Assembly: GCA_024811115.1 (NCBI GenBank)
Contig: JAKOGH010000590.1
Location: 1-34,774 of the forward strand
Reading direction: 5' to 3'
Source of the DNA: Terana coerulea
Taxonomy: Eukaryota; Basidiomycota; Agaricomycetes; Polyporales; Phanerochaetaceae
Length of the DNA: 34,774 nucleotides
A program made the translations under genes and the position numbers. The first letter of the stretch is position 1; each line of letters begins with the position of its first letter. This document shows positions 22,555 through 32,614 of the stretch, piece by piece. The notes beneath the pieces are model-generated. The model was not told where the DNA came from, did not search any database, and saw nothing but the letters and a program-made list of their open reading frames with translations.

Positions 22555-22918
22555 CTACTTCTTCTGAGTCCAAGAAGCCGGAGCACCTCCGCCAGAGCCG
22601 TACTGAGAGCTCATGGTACCATAGGCGGCCTCCCAGTCCTTCGACTGCACGATAACGGCGGGAGCAGAAGCGGGTTGGTGCTTGGCCGACGCGGACTTTG
22701 TCGACTTGGAGGATGGGGAAGGCTTCGGTTGGGCGTAAGGGCATCCACCGAGACCATACGAGGTCTGAAGCGCGCCGAACGCGGCGGCGTAATCTTTCTG
22801 GGGACGCGTGTGGGTGGATGCAGGCTTCAGGGTAGAAGCGGAGGATGTGGTGTTCGTCGAATGCGCAGAGGCAAGTGTCTCGGTAGAGGGGTGAGAAGGA
22901 CGAGTTGAGGCTGAGCAT
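22555..22918 (-). CDS. Small low-complexity protein with two KD-aromatic-A repeats (one frame break)
   Basis: The C-terminal two thirds read in one frame to a stop at 22555. They contain two copies of a roughly 20-residue repeat, KDYAAAFGALQTSYGLGG and KDWEAAYGTMSSQYGSGG, separated by a Pro/Ser/Lys linker. I associate short proteins with this repeat with basidiomycetes, without known function. The only upstream ATG (22918, MLSLNSSFSP) is one frame off. Removing one base of the GGGG run at 22888-22891 (CCCC on the coding strand) joins it to a Ser/Thr-rich leader and the repeats, giving about 120 residues. A TATA box lies 113 bases upstream of the ATG. Confidence 0.7.
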
Positions 22919-23741
22919 CGTTGCGGTAATGTTTGGGTGGTTACCGGCGGAGGTGCTTTGGGCTGGAATGTTGGCTGGGTGAGTGTGCAAGTGCTTGGGA
23001 GCTGAGGCAGAACTCGCAGCGCACCTCCGTTTTTATACGCGGACTCATCGTGGCTCGTGCCTATGCGTCAGAGGCCCTCGTCGCCCACCGCTGTTGGGAA
23101 AGCGGCGGCGCAGCTGAGTCAACCGCGTCCGACACGCGTTTGACGCGTAGTGCGTATGGCTCGAGAGCGGCGGCCCCGACTGCGGAAGTGACTAGCCATG
23201 CTCGACGGGACTGCGAAAGCTGCGGTCCCGCAGCCTCTGTGCTATTTGCCCGAGAACTGTCGGGGAACTCTGCGTGAAGTCACCAGCCTGAGCGCAGCAG
23301 ATGGTGGTCGCAAGTACGGTCGCCGGTCCGTCGCCCCTTGACGCTTGGCGGTCCCGACGCACCTCGCGTGGAAAACACGTGGCTCCTGGTGCGTCACTCC
23401 GTCAGGAAGGTGTCGCGGTTTGAAGAGCTCTAAGTAGCTCAAGTTGCCTGGGTCACGAATGTCTGCGGATTCCTTCGCTTGAACGATCCAAAGCGCTATA
23501 GCTTTGTACATACAAGTGCTTTATCCACAGTTTGGGTCATTTGAAGACTCACAATTATCCAGGTGCGGCTGCTCAGTTTCTCGTACAACTTAGATTGTGA
23601 AGATGCTGACATCTATTAGCAGCCCTGAATCGATCCCTATCACTGCTGCCAAAGTACGGCAGGTCTTTGCTGACTCCAAGCTACCCACCACCACGTCGCT
23701 TTCGACTATCCGCTGCTCCAGCCGGAGGTCGAACCGTAGCC
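22919..23741. other. Divergent intergenic region
   Basis: This separates the minus-strand small gene from the plus-strand protease and must hold both promoters. Apart from the TATA box at 23031-23037 no element is clear. Open frames are short and without similarity. Confidence 0.4.
23031..23037 (-). promoter_or_regulatory. TATA box of the small repeat protein
   Basis: TATAAAA on the minus strand, preceded by GCG, lies 113 bases before the ATG at 22918. The leader between them contains no other ATG. Confidence 0.55.
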
Positions 23742-26700
23742 ATGTCTGCCTCGAACGACTCCTGGTTCACGGTACCTGCCACAGACGACACGCCCGAGTA
23801 CTCTGTCTATACAGGGAATATAGTCAAGCCCGATCTCGATGACAGGGACTACCGCGCCGTGAAGCTACAGAACGGCATCGCCGCTGTATTCGTGCACGAC
23901 CCGCACGCCGACAAGGCAGCCGCTTCAGTGCATATTGGTGTGGGGCATCTGCAGGACCCAGTACGTATTTGTTCATTCAAGCTACCCGATATGCTTAGCG
24001 CAGTCTTTGATGCTAGGACGACGTACCAGGCTTGGCTCACTTCTGCGAGCACATGATCATGAAGGTATGACACCCGCGGCGTGCTAAGGATAACGCGATA
24101 CAATGACAGTGCAGGGCTCAGAGCCGTATCCAGCAGAGAATGACTGGATATCGGTACGTGCGACGATCATACGCCCTGTTTCTCATAGCTCACACAAGAA
24201 CCAGTTCATCGAAACAAACGGCGGTGTCAAGAACGGCGTAACTGGCCCAACTTTGCAAGATTATTTCTTCTCAATCAACCCGTCCAAACTTTCCGAAGCG
24301 CTGCCCCGGCTGACCGCATTCTTCTGGGGCCCACTCTTCCTTCCGAACCTGACATCTCGGGAGATGCACGCCGTCGATTCCGAGAACAAGCGCAACCTGC
24401 AGGCAGACGTCCGTAGGATCGCCCAGCTCGCGAAGGGCCTTAGCATCCCGACTCACCCGTGGATCAAGTTCGGCACGGGAAACGTACAGAGTCTGACCGA
24501 GGCCGCGAAGAAGGCCATAGAGGCTCGCGGCGAGTCTCTGGATGTGCAAGACGGCGACGGCGGACCGGTGGGACGGGAGGTGCGCCGACGCCTGATCGAG
24601 TGGTGGCAGCAGAACTATTGCGCCAGTCGGATGACGCTGGCAGTTGTCGGCAAAGGTGAGGTGGCTGTACTTTCTGGGCTGCGCGAAATTGCTGAACTGT
24701 TTCACAGAATCTCTGGACGATTTGACGAAGCTTGCCGTCCCCACATTCTCCAAGATACAGTCTCGAGGGCTCGACCCTCGGCCGATCTTCCCTGGACCTG
24801 TCTGGGGTCCCGAACAGATGGGCGTAAGTGCCAGTCTAGCCGCTCCAAAGACTAGCTACTCAAACACACCAGAGTGTCGTCTTTGCCAAGCTGGTGAAGG
24901 ACAACCACCAATTCTCGCTTCGCTTCCACATCCCTGACCAATCGCAAGTCTACGTCACGAAACCCGCGCAGTTCATCGCACATTTTCTTGGACATGAGGG
25001 TCCGGGAAGCGTCTGCGCCTACCTGAAGAAGAAGGGTTGGCTGTTAAGCATCAATGCCTCGCCGAGTAGCAGGAACCGCAGCGTCCCGACGTTTGCCGTT
25101 GAGGGAACCTTAACACGGGAAGGGTACTGTACGTCCAATATCTCTGCTTCAGGCGACTGTTTTTATAATGACGAACGATGGCAGTGAACTACGAACAAGT
25201 GATCGTGACGATCTACCAGTACATCTCGTTACTGCGGGCTGCGACCTTCGAGCCGTACCACTTCCACGAAATTGCCCAAATGGCGGCCACGTCCTTCCGC
25301 TGCAAGGAGAAGGCTCAGCCGCACACCTACGCACGCAAACTCGCGCTCGACCTTCTCGAACTCGTCCCGCCGGAAAGACTGCTCGACAACGGCGCGCTCG
25401 TCCGAGAATGGGACGAGAAAAGCCGTGCACGAGCTGCTTGGCTATATGACATCCGAGAAGGGGCGAGTCATTCTCGAGGCGAAGGAGCATGACCCCGCGC
25501 TCGTCGGTGCAGATGAAGATGGAAAGCTAGTCTGGGATGTTGAGAAGTGGTACGGAACGGAGTACAAGGTCCAGCGACTCAGCGAGGAGTTGCTTAAGCA
25601 GGTAGGCATCTAGAAACATTCGATGGCGCCGCGAGCTCACTTCTACGTAGGCCGGCGAGCCCAATACGAATCAGGAGCTATTCCTCCCACGGCCGAACCC
25701 GTACATCCCTGAGAACGTCTCGGTTGACAAGCATGACGTTGGAGAGGTAGGTGAACTGCGCGCAAATGTCAGCGTGCGTTATTTGACCAAGCTACGCAGC
25801 CTGCGAAAGCACCCGAACAGATATATCAGACTGACCGTTCGACGCTATGGTTCAAAAAGGACGACCAATTCTGGGCACCTAAAGCGCATGTCAACCTGAG
25901 CATTCGCTCGTATGTTTTGCTTCGCGCTTTCAGATCTGTCCGGTACTTACCACATTGTGGCTTGTAGACCTTTCGCATACGCAACCCCTCGTCACGCCGT
26001 ACTCTCACGGTGAGTTCGTACGGCCTCTTTGCAAGGGCCTTTGTTCTGACCCATGGAATGTAGGCTCTTCACGGATCTGGTCGAAGACGACCTTTCTGAA
26101 ATCACCTACGACGCAAGTATCGCAGGGCTTCACTACTCGGTGGAGAACAACAAAGACGGGCTGTATATCTCCGTACACGGCTACAATGACAAGCTACCGA
26201 TGCTCTTGAATACCGTGATTGACAGGCTCAAGACGGTCGTCGTACGCGCGGATAGGCTGAAGGTTCTATCCGAGAAGGTAAGTCCAATGAGTGCGTGCAG
26301 AGCGAACTTATTAATAGTTTTGTGGTGGTTACAGCTCGAGCGATCGTACAAGAACTTCAACCTTGGTCAGCCGTCGAACTTATCACAAACCTACCTCGCA
26401 CGAGCACTCACGCAACGGATCTGGACACATGAGGAGAAACTGGCTGAAATATCGCGTGAGGTTGTGTGAATTTACCTTGATTGCACATTTACACTTTATC
26501 CACGTAGACATTTCGGTCGAAGACGTCGAGCGGCACAAGCGGGACCTGCTGTCGAAGATCTACATTGAAGCGCTAGTTACCGGAAACGCGAACTCCGAGG
26601 TGCGATACTGGCTAGTTTTCTCGAAGAGTCAGACTCATAGGTTTGATACATTCTATAGAAAGCTATCAATATTGTCAAGGACGTGGAGCAGCGTCTAACA

Positions 26701-27583
26701 GAGTCCAGGGTCCTTCCACGTAGCGAATGGCCTAGGGAACGTTCCTTGCTTTTACCGAATGGTGAGCATAAACCACTGCAATTGAAACAAATGAACCTCA
26801 TTTTTCTGTCCACGCATAGCATCGGATTTCCTTCTTTCGAAGACCCATGCCAACCCCAAAGAGATAAACTCCGCACTTACCTACTACTGCCAATTCGGTG
26901 ATCTTGCAGACGACCGACTGCGAGCCACGCTGCGCTTCCTGGTACATGTCATAAAGGAACCGACATTCAGCCAGCTGAGGACGGTCGAGCAGCTGGGATA
27001 TGTCGTTTTGGCGACGATGCGTCAATCCGTCGCTTCGATTGGCCTTGACATCAAGATCCAGTCTGCAAAGTCGCCGTCGTTCCTCGAAGACCGCGTGGAA
27101 GTTTTCCTCTCGTCGTATCGTGACAAGCTGGCAGCGTTCAGTCCTAATGAATTGGATGCGAAGAAGGATGCGCTCGTTGTCAAGCTTCTGGAGAAGCCGA
27201 AGAATCTCGCAGAGGAAACAGCGAGGTTCTGGTACCACATCGAGTACGGCTATCATGATTTCCTGCAAAGTAAGAGGGTATTTCGTTGGACCATTTTAAT
27301 GCATAGCTGAAAGTGCTAATTAGGGGAGGTTGATGTTGAGTCAATCAAGACCCTGACACTCACCGAGGTTTTGGCTGCGTATGACGCGTACGTCGTACCG
27401 AATGCGCCCATTCGCAGGAAGCTTTCGATGCATCTCGTCGCTCAAAAAACCGAGAACACGCCCAGAGGAGCCTCTGCTGTGATTAAGGATGAGAGTATAT
27501 TCAAGGCTAGGCTATCTTGTACACCTGCAGCGGTGCCCGTGCGTCGTGAAGTGGCGGCTGGTTCTGTGCTTCCGCGGCTCTAG
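23742..27583 (+). CDS. Insulin-degrading-enzyme (insulysin) homologue, peptidase M16, divergent; one frame break
   Basis: Sixteen exons encode about 1012 residues, the usual length of insulysin/Ste23 proteases, which degrade peptides inside a closed chamber. Exon starts and ends fit in phase throughout: 23742-23960, 24017-24064, 24115-24153, 24199-24655, 24708-24823, 24873-25128, 25185-25601, 25651-25746, 25800-25909, 25968-26009, 26064-26277, 26335-26455, 26508-26599, 26659-26761, 26820-27269, 27324-27583. The inverted zinc motif HFCEH and the third ligand region (REMHAVDSEN) are present, as are LGHEGPGS and the LRTVEQLGYV block with the conserved Arg and Tyr. The block after the zinc motif is unusual: the family pattern SNA.T...NTNYYF is replaced by KNGVTGPTLQDYFF. 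Only one lesion exists: an extra A in AAAA at 25418-25421 shifts the frame between WDEK and AVHELLGYM. Start chosen at the ATG in GCCATGTC. Confidence 0.93.
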
Positions 27584-28194
27584 AACTCAGCAGGAGGTAC
27601 CAAGACAAACTTTGTGTTTCACGGATTAGATTCAGCACACTTGTGTTGAAAGATCATGTAAACACTGCTCAAAAATGAAAGGTCTGTTATGTCCTTGACC
27701 AGCTTTAAAGACGGCCAGCTGTGAGTCAGAGCAAGTCTGTAGTCAGCGCTACGCCACAAAGCCTGACGCCGCCGGCGCCTCGGCGCTTCTTTGCAGCTCT
27801 TTTCCAAACCACGTCGACCGCTAGTACGCCGACTTCTTACTCCCTGGCTTCAACTTCTGCAGTCCCAGATGTTCCTCTTTTCATTCACCAATCGTTATAT
27901 TTGACATGATCCCTTACTACTGCAACGCCTCGGACAAGCTTTCGACGCTCAGGGCCCCCAAGCGGACAAAGTTTGGTCGCAGCTGGTATGATGCCAACCA
28001 CCTTCTTAAAATCAGCCAGCGCCTTTGCGTCCGCAGTACTCAGTCTCTGACTCAAACCACCAGCCCGCAATAGTGCAGGGACTTGCTGGTGCGCATTACT
28101 CCCCATGTTGCAGCGTTGGCTACTGACATACTGGTCCTAGTACCGTCGCTCTCCTCGCCCTCCATCGCCATAGAAGTTGTCCTCCAGCCCATTC
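27584..28194. other. Intergenic region before F-box copy E
   Basis: It contains the 3' flank of the protease and the upstream region of copy E. No TATA-like box or family-related frame was seen; a Pro/Ser-rich plus-strand frame near 27721-27909 is probably chance. Confidence 0.4.
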
Positions 28195-29607
28195 ATGTTG
28201 AACATAGCGTCCAAGCTTCTTCTGCTCATCTTCAATGAGCTTCAACCTCTTCGGTGGGACGTGTCGGGCCCCGACTGCGCCAGCTTCAAAGCCGATTTGC
28301 ATGCATGCGCGTTGGTCTGCCGCGCGTGGACCGCAGCCGCGCAGACCTGCCTCTTTCACGACATCGTCTACTCCTTCAGTTATTCCCTTGCCAGCCCTCC
28401 CTCTTCCCCCCGTAGAAGGTCCGATTGACTACGACGGCCGCTGGGTGGAAGGGAATCGCGGACATTGGGTCCCTTTCAAGACGCTGTCCATGCTGCGGGA
28501 GTTTCTTGGCTGATAAGGAGGACCTTCGCGCGTCGATCAGGCGGCTGAGCCTACAGGGGGAATGGCCCCTCGATGCCGTGCCAGACGCGCCATCCTTCAT
28601 AGCGCCGACGCTGCTGGTCGCCCTAGTGGACATGCTGCCGCAGCTGCGCGTCCTGCATCTCTTCAACGTCGCGCTGCAAGATGTGTCATCTATGCCCGTC
28701 GTCACCCACCACGTTCGATGCCTGCGCGTCGACTACGGCGCCCGCCTGTCCAACCTCGTCTCCGGGCTCACCGCTCAGATGTTTTGCGAAGGTAGCGGAG
28801 CTGCACGTCTCACGCCTCGGACGCCTGTCGCCTGCTGCGCGCGATGTGTACGGAATACACTTCGTGAGCGGCCAGCGCATGATGATGGAGGCTGCAACCG
28901 TGCATGTCGCGCACGTCGTCACAGCAACGGACGCAGAGCAACTGTTTGACCACCTCGCGCATTCGCCCGTCGCTCAAGACAGCATTCGACGACTCGTCAT
29001 TACCGACATGGCGGACAAAGCGAACGACGCCTTAGGTCGCTTCCTCCGCCAGCACGGATTGGCCATCGAGCAGTTGGGCTACAGCGTCGACCGAGAAAAC
29101 TCGCGATGTGCGTACCCTGTTGTGTCTTCCCTGCAACCCGCAGCTGACATTTCTCTCATGTGTCGTTCCGTAGGGTTCAACTTCTCCTGCTGCCATGTAC
29201 TCAAGGAGCTGATCGTGCGGTTTACCCTGGTTGTGGGTGACGTATCGCAGAACCGCACGACATTAGATTTCCTCGCAGCGCCTCTTGCTGATCCCGCGGC
29301 GTGGCGAAACACAAACCCGTACCTCATGGAGGTCATGTTCGAGGCCTTCTGTACTCCACTCACAGACGCAAATCGGGACTTTATTCCGCGTGGTACCCAG
29401 GACACCACAACCAGGCTGGATTCGACGCTAATTAACCTCACCGACATGTTCCCCAACATGGTTGTTCTCTTCTCATTCTCCGATATTGCAGAGCAGCCTG
29501 CGTCGGTGATCTACGAAGCTGAGGCTATCATGGTCCGCTCGCTTCCCAGGCTGTATGCCCACAAACGCCTCCAATTCCGTGAGCCGAAAGCTGGACTCTG
29601 GGTATAG
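28195..29607 (+). CDS. F-box-like protein, copy E, second subfamily (three frame breaks)
   Basis: The start is MLNIASKLLLLIFNEL, followed by DLHACALVCRAWTAAAQTCLF: an F-box-like module of a different subfamily from copies A, C and D. A leucine-rich body follows (LVALVDMLPQLRVLHLFNVALQ), then a C-terminal part ending FREPKAGLWV. A 66-nt intron (29108-29173, GTGCGT...CCGTAG) splits it in phase 1 before FNFSCCHVLKEL, the position of the intron in C and D, so the subfamilies share ancestry. The frame breaks three times, each by one extra base: in CCCCCC (28406-28411), TT (28506-28507) and GGG (28764-28766). Each correction restores similarity to copy F. An in-frame ATG at 28177 is a possible alternative start. 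Probable SCF ubiquitin-ligase adaptor. Confidence 0.8.
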
Positions 29608-29988
29608 AAGAACATGGAACCATCGCTCCATCTCGCATCTGTAGTGCTCGGCATAGGATTATATGTACTGGCCTGTCGCGGATCCATGTAGCGTAAGGCC
29701 GGTTTGACATGCATTCTACGTACTTGGTACGCATGAGTTGCCATTGTCTGGACAGTATGGCACGTAGCGCGTTTCACATTGCGTACAATGCCGCCCCATG
29801 ACTGTATGTATGTACTTGCATGTTTCACGCATCGCATTCTTCGAAAGCTTGACGGTGGGAAGATTTTGCCTTCTAGAATCTAAGTTGGAAAGGAAAAGAA
29901 GACAATATTTTGGCGCCTGCGTCATTGTGCCGCACTCTTCGACCCGTACCCAAGGGGCATGCACCCGTAAGCGCCCTGACGTGGGGCA

Positions 29989-30027
29989 GGGAGGGGGTCC
30001 CTCGAGGGACGTTATCCGGGATTTTTT
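29989..30027 (+). repeat. G-rich block, copy 1
   Basis: GGGAGGGGGTCCCTCGAGGG continues into ACGTTATCCGGGATTTTTT. It contains a perfect 14-bp palindrome, GTCCCTCGAGGGAC (29997-30010), and is followed by TATATAA at 30034. Confidence 0.6.
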
Positions 30028-30632
30028 CCAGAGTATATAATCTCATAGTATGGTATCTTCGAGGCATAAAATAGCTCGTACATGACTTTTACGAACACGC
30101 AAGCCTCTTTCATACGTGTTTCTACGCCCAAGAGCTCGGTGTGGTTGGATTGGGTAAGTAACGGTCACACCATTACTTATGCACTGTATACTTGCTTCAA
30201 CTCAGTGACGGTGACAAGTCACTGGGGTAACAATGTTATTCTAGCCATGCTGACACCTCGGTCCAGAACCCTTCAGAGGATAAGTACCAGCTACCGGCAG
30301 CTCTATATGCTGGGTGACATGGGTTGAGCAATATAACACAGTAACAATATTGATGTTCATAGCTCAGGGATATTTGCTGGCCTGAGCTGAACTGATATCA
30401 CTGATGATTCACCAGCTCTCACAAGTAATATTTCCGCAACATTAGCCTGCTGAAGGTCCACAGTAAAAATACTGAGTTGCTTCGCACAGCTTGCACCTAC
30501 AACACGCGCAAAGGAAGAAGGAGCACTCGACGTGACCGAGTGCGGCGGGCACTGCCGTCCACTGATGGCCGCGCTGAACGTGATCCGAGATACCATATAT
30601 AGACCGTGGGAATGATCGGAATGTGCCGAAGG

Positions 30633-30671
30633 GGGAGGGGGGTCCCCCAAGGGCCGTTATTCGGATTTTAT
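30633..30671 (+). repeat. G-rich block, copy 2, upstream of F-box copy F
   Basis: GGGAGGGGGGTCCCCCAAGG continues into GCCGTTATTCGGATTTTAT, clearly related to the block at 29989 with a handful of differences; the palindrome is imperfect here. It lies about 180 bases before the ATG of copy F, where an upstream promoter element would be expected. Confidence 0.6.
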
Positions 30672-30847
30672 GGCCTCACGTATAGGATTTTATTTTTGCA
30701 TCCCCTTGCCCGTACCACCAACTCGTGAGAGCACAAGTACGTGCTACTATGTTTTGTTCTAGCTGTGCACATGTATCGCATTCTGACTATTTATGTCTAG
30801 TAACTGGTACTTCGGTACCCACCACGTGGCAGCTCCTGGGCTCTACC

Positions 30848-31707
30848 ATGCCAAAATTGCCGCTGGAGCTCCTGATGGTTATCTTTGAAGAGCTGTGGCG
30901 GACCCAGGAAGAGCCTCTAGAATGCTCCGATGCAGAGGGAGAAGTTCTAGGAAAAGCCGATATACATGCGTGCCCGCTGGTCTGTCGCGCATGGACAGCA
31001 CCGGCGCAGGTCTGTCTCTTCCGTGACGTGGTCTATTCTTTCAGTTACTTCCTCACCGACTCGGACGGGAACCCCATGGCCCCGGATGCGGAGCTGCCCA
31101 GCGGCAAAGAGAGGTGGACTCAGAATCAAAATATACTGGAACAGCGCGTCCCAATGAAGATATTGCCCATGTTGCACCGGTTTTTGGCTGGAAACGAGCA
31201 CCACGGGATGTCGATCAGACGATTGGAGCTGCGTGCCGACTGGCCAGACGACGAGGAGTACAGGACAGACGACGAGTGGTCTCTTGAAGATGAGGACTTC
31301 GTGCCGTCCTCGCTGCTTGTTACGCTTGTCGACCTCCTCCCGCAGCTGCGCGGGCTGCGCTTGATCGACGTCGCGCTGCAGAAGCGCCGCCACCACTTGT
31401 CGCCGAACGTATGCTTCAACGCCTGGTGGTGTCGCACAGCGTCTTTCCCTGGGACCCGGATCCCCCGATGCTTTGGTCGGGATCGCCGTTCCGCTGCTTT
31501 GCCCAAGTGGAGGAACTGCATACTTACTACGAACTCCCATGGTCACCCACTTCTCAAGCTGTGACCAACGAGCCACCGCACCGCCTCGCAGTCAAGACGT
31601 TGGTTTTGGAGACTCCGAGGGAGCCCGGAGCAGTGGCAAGGTTTTCTGACCACCTGCGCGCGTTCCTTCCGCACGCCAGCATCCGACGCTGCACGCTCAA
31701 TCTGTAG
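30848..31707 (+). CDS. F-box-like protein, copy F, C-terminally truncated (one frame break)
   Basis: It starts MPKLPLELLMVIFEELW and continues DIHACPLVCRAWTAPAQVCLF, closely matching copy E. An acidic loop (DDEEYRTDDEWSLEDEDF) and a leucine-rich segment (LVTLVDLLPQLRGLRLIDVALQ) follow. Near 31382 one base seems to be missing; in the next frame the sequence continues APPPLVAERMLQRLVVSHS and SPFRCFAQVEEL, as in E. The frame then ends at 31707, about 170 residues before the end of E, just before the shared intron position. Bases after the stop still read somewhat like coding sequence (DEDDEEVWYTLKRQ, near 31760). It is a truncated copy or a gene with an unresolved end. The ATG before the F-box was preferred to in-frame codons up to 30725. 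Confidence 0.7.
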
Positions 31708-32557
31708 TGATAATGTCGACGCTCCGAGTCCGAAGGCGAGGAGCTATCCTGTTCGTCAAGATGAAGACGACGAAGAAGTGTGGTATACCTTGAAGCGTCA
31801 GCCTAGGTCGTCAATGCATCTGCGATCATGACCAGACATACCACAAGGATGCGCACAGGACTGAAGATCGGGTGCGATGTTGGTGAATACGGCGAGATTA
31901 CGGAGGCACAGGACTGGGCAGTGCGTGATCGCATTATATTAGCCAGAAAATCGGTGACTGCAGAACTGCAAAGTTGGAGCGCACCCTATAACTTTTTGTT
32001 GGCTAGCCTGCCGTCATGCTGCAAGCCGTTTGTCTCTCGATGCGTCTACCACAACACCTGGCGTTGAATATTCAATACTCGTAATAATCGCTTTACCAGC
32101 GCGCTTCCCTTGCCGAAGAGCACCAGACTTATACGTCACGCGCAGATCCGCAATGAGTGAGTTTCCGTGAACGCGTCCGGAGATACCACGCCCTCGCCAC
32201 AAGGCTTAGGAGTCTTTACAGAACGAAGAAGATCAGTGGGCCGGCGGCAAGTGCTATAAGGAGAAGGATACACACACTGTAAATAACCGAGGGTGGAGTG
32301 ATCCAGTCAGCTGCTGGGGGAGCCTCGTATGAGCGCACTGCATAGAATGTTCTCTCTGAGCGGTGTCGTGGTGGAGGAGGAGGGCGACGAGGGCGAGCTC
32401 GGCCTCGCCGAGCTTCCCATCAATCCGCGGGCCGGGATAGGGCAGCTTCGACGCGTGACCGGTGATGTGACGACACGCGACGCGGCCGTCGCCCCCGCCG
32501 CATTCACTCCCTCTCGCCGCTACCATCATGCTCCCCACCGAGAAGGGTGGCACAGGC
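31708..32557. other. Intergenic region and upstream region of beta-galactosidase
   Basis: After the tail of copy F no gene is supported. The last 250 bases are GC-rich with C/T-rich runs and lead into the TATA box of the beta-galactosidase gene. Confidence 0.45.
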
Positions 32558-32564
32558 TATAAAG
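32558..32564 (+). promoter_or_regulatory. TATA box of the beta-galactosidase gene
   Basis: TATAAAG lies 51 bases before the ATG at 32615. It rules out the in-frame ATG at 32528, which lies upstream of it. Confidence 0.7.
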
Positions 32565-32614
32565 GCTCTGCGCCCCGCCATGCCCCGCCACACTCCCTGG
32601 AATCACAGCGCAAG

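Larger units (their letters stand above)
29608..30847. other. Intergenic region with duplicated G-rich promoter-like block
   Basis: No gene is supported between the two F-box copies. Two similar G-rich blocks (29989-30027 and 30633-30671) are the only structure seen. A TATATAA lies at 30034-30040, but no gene follows it. Confidence 0.45.

Noticed and set aside
32329..32562. Acidic open frame upstream of the beta-galactosidase
   Set aside because: It spans the upstream region and TATA box of the gene at 32615 and has no family features.
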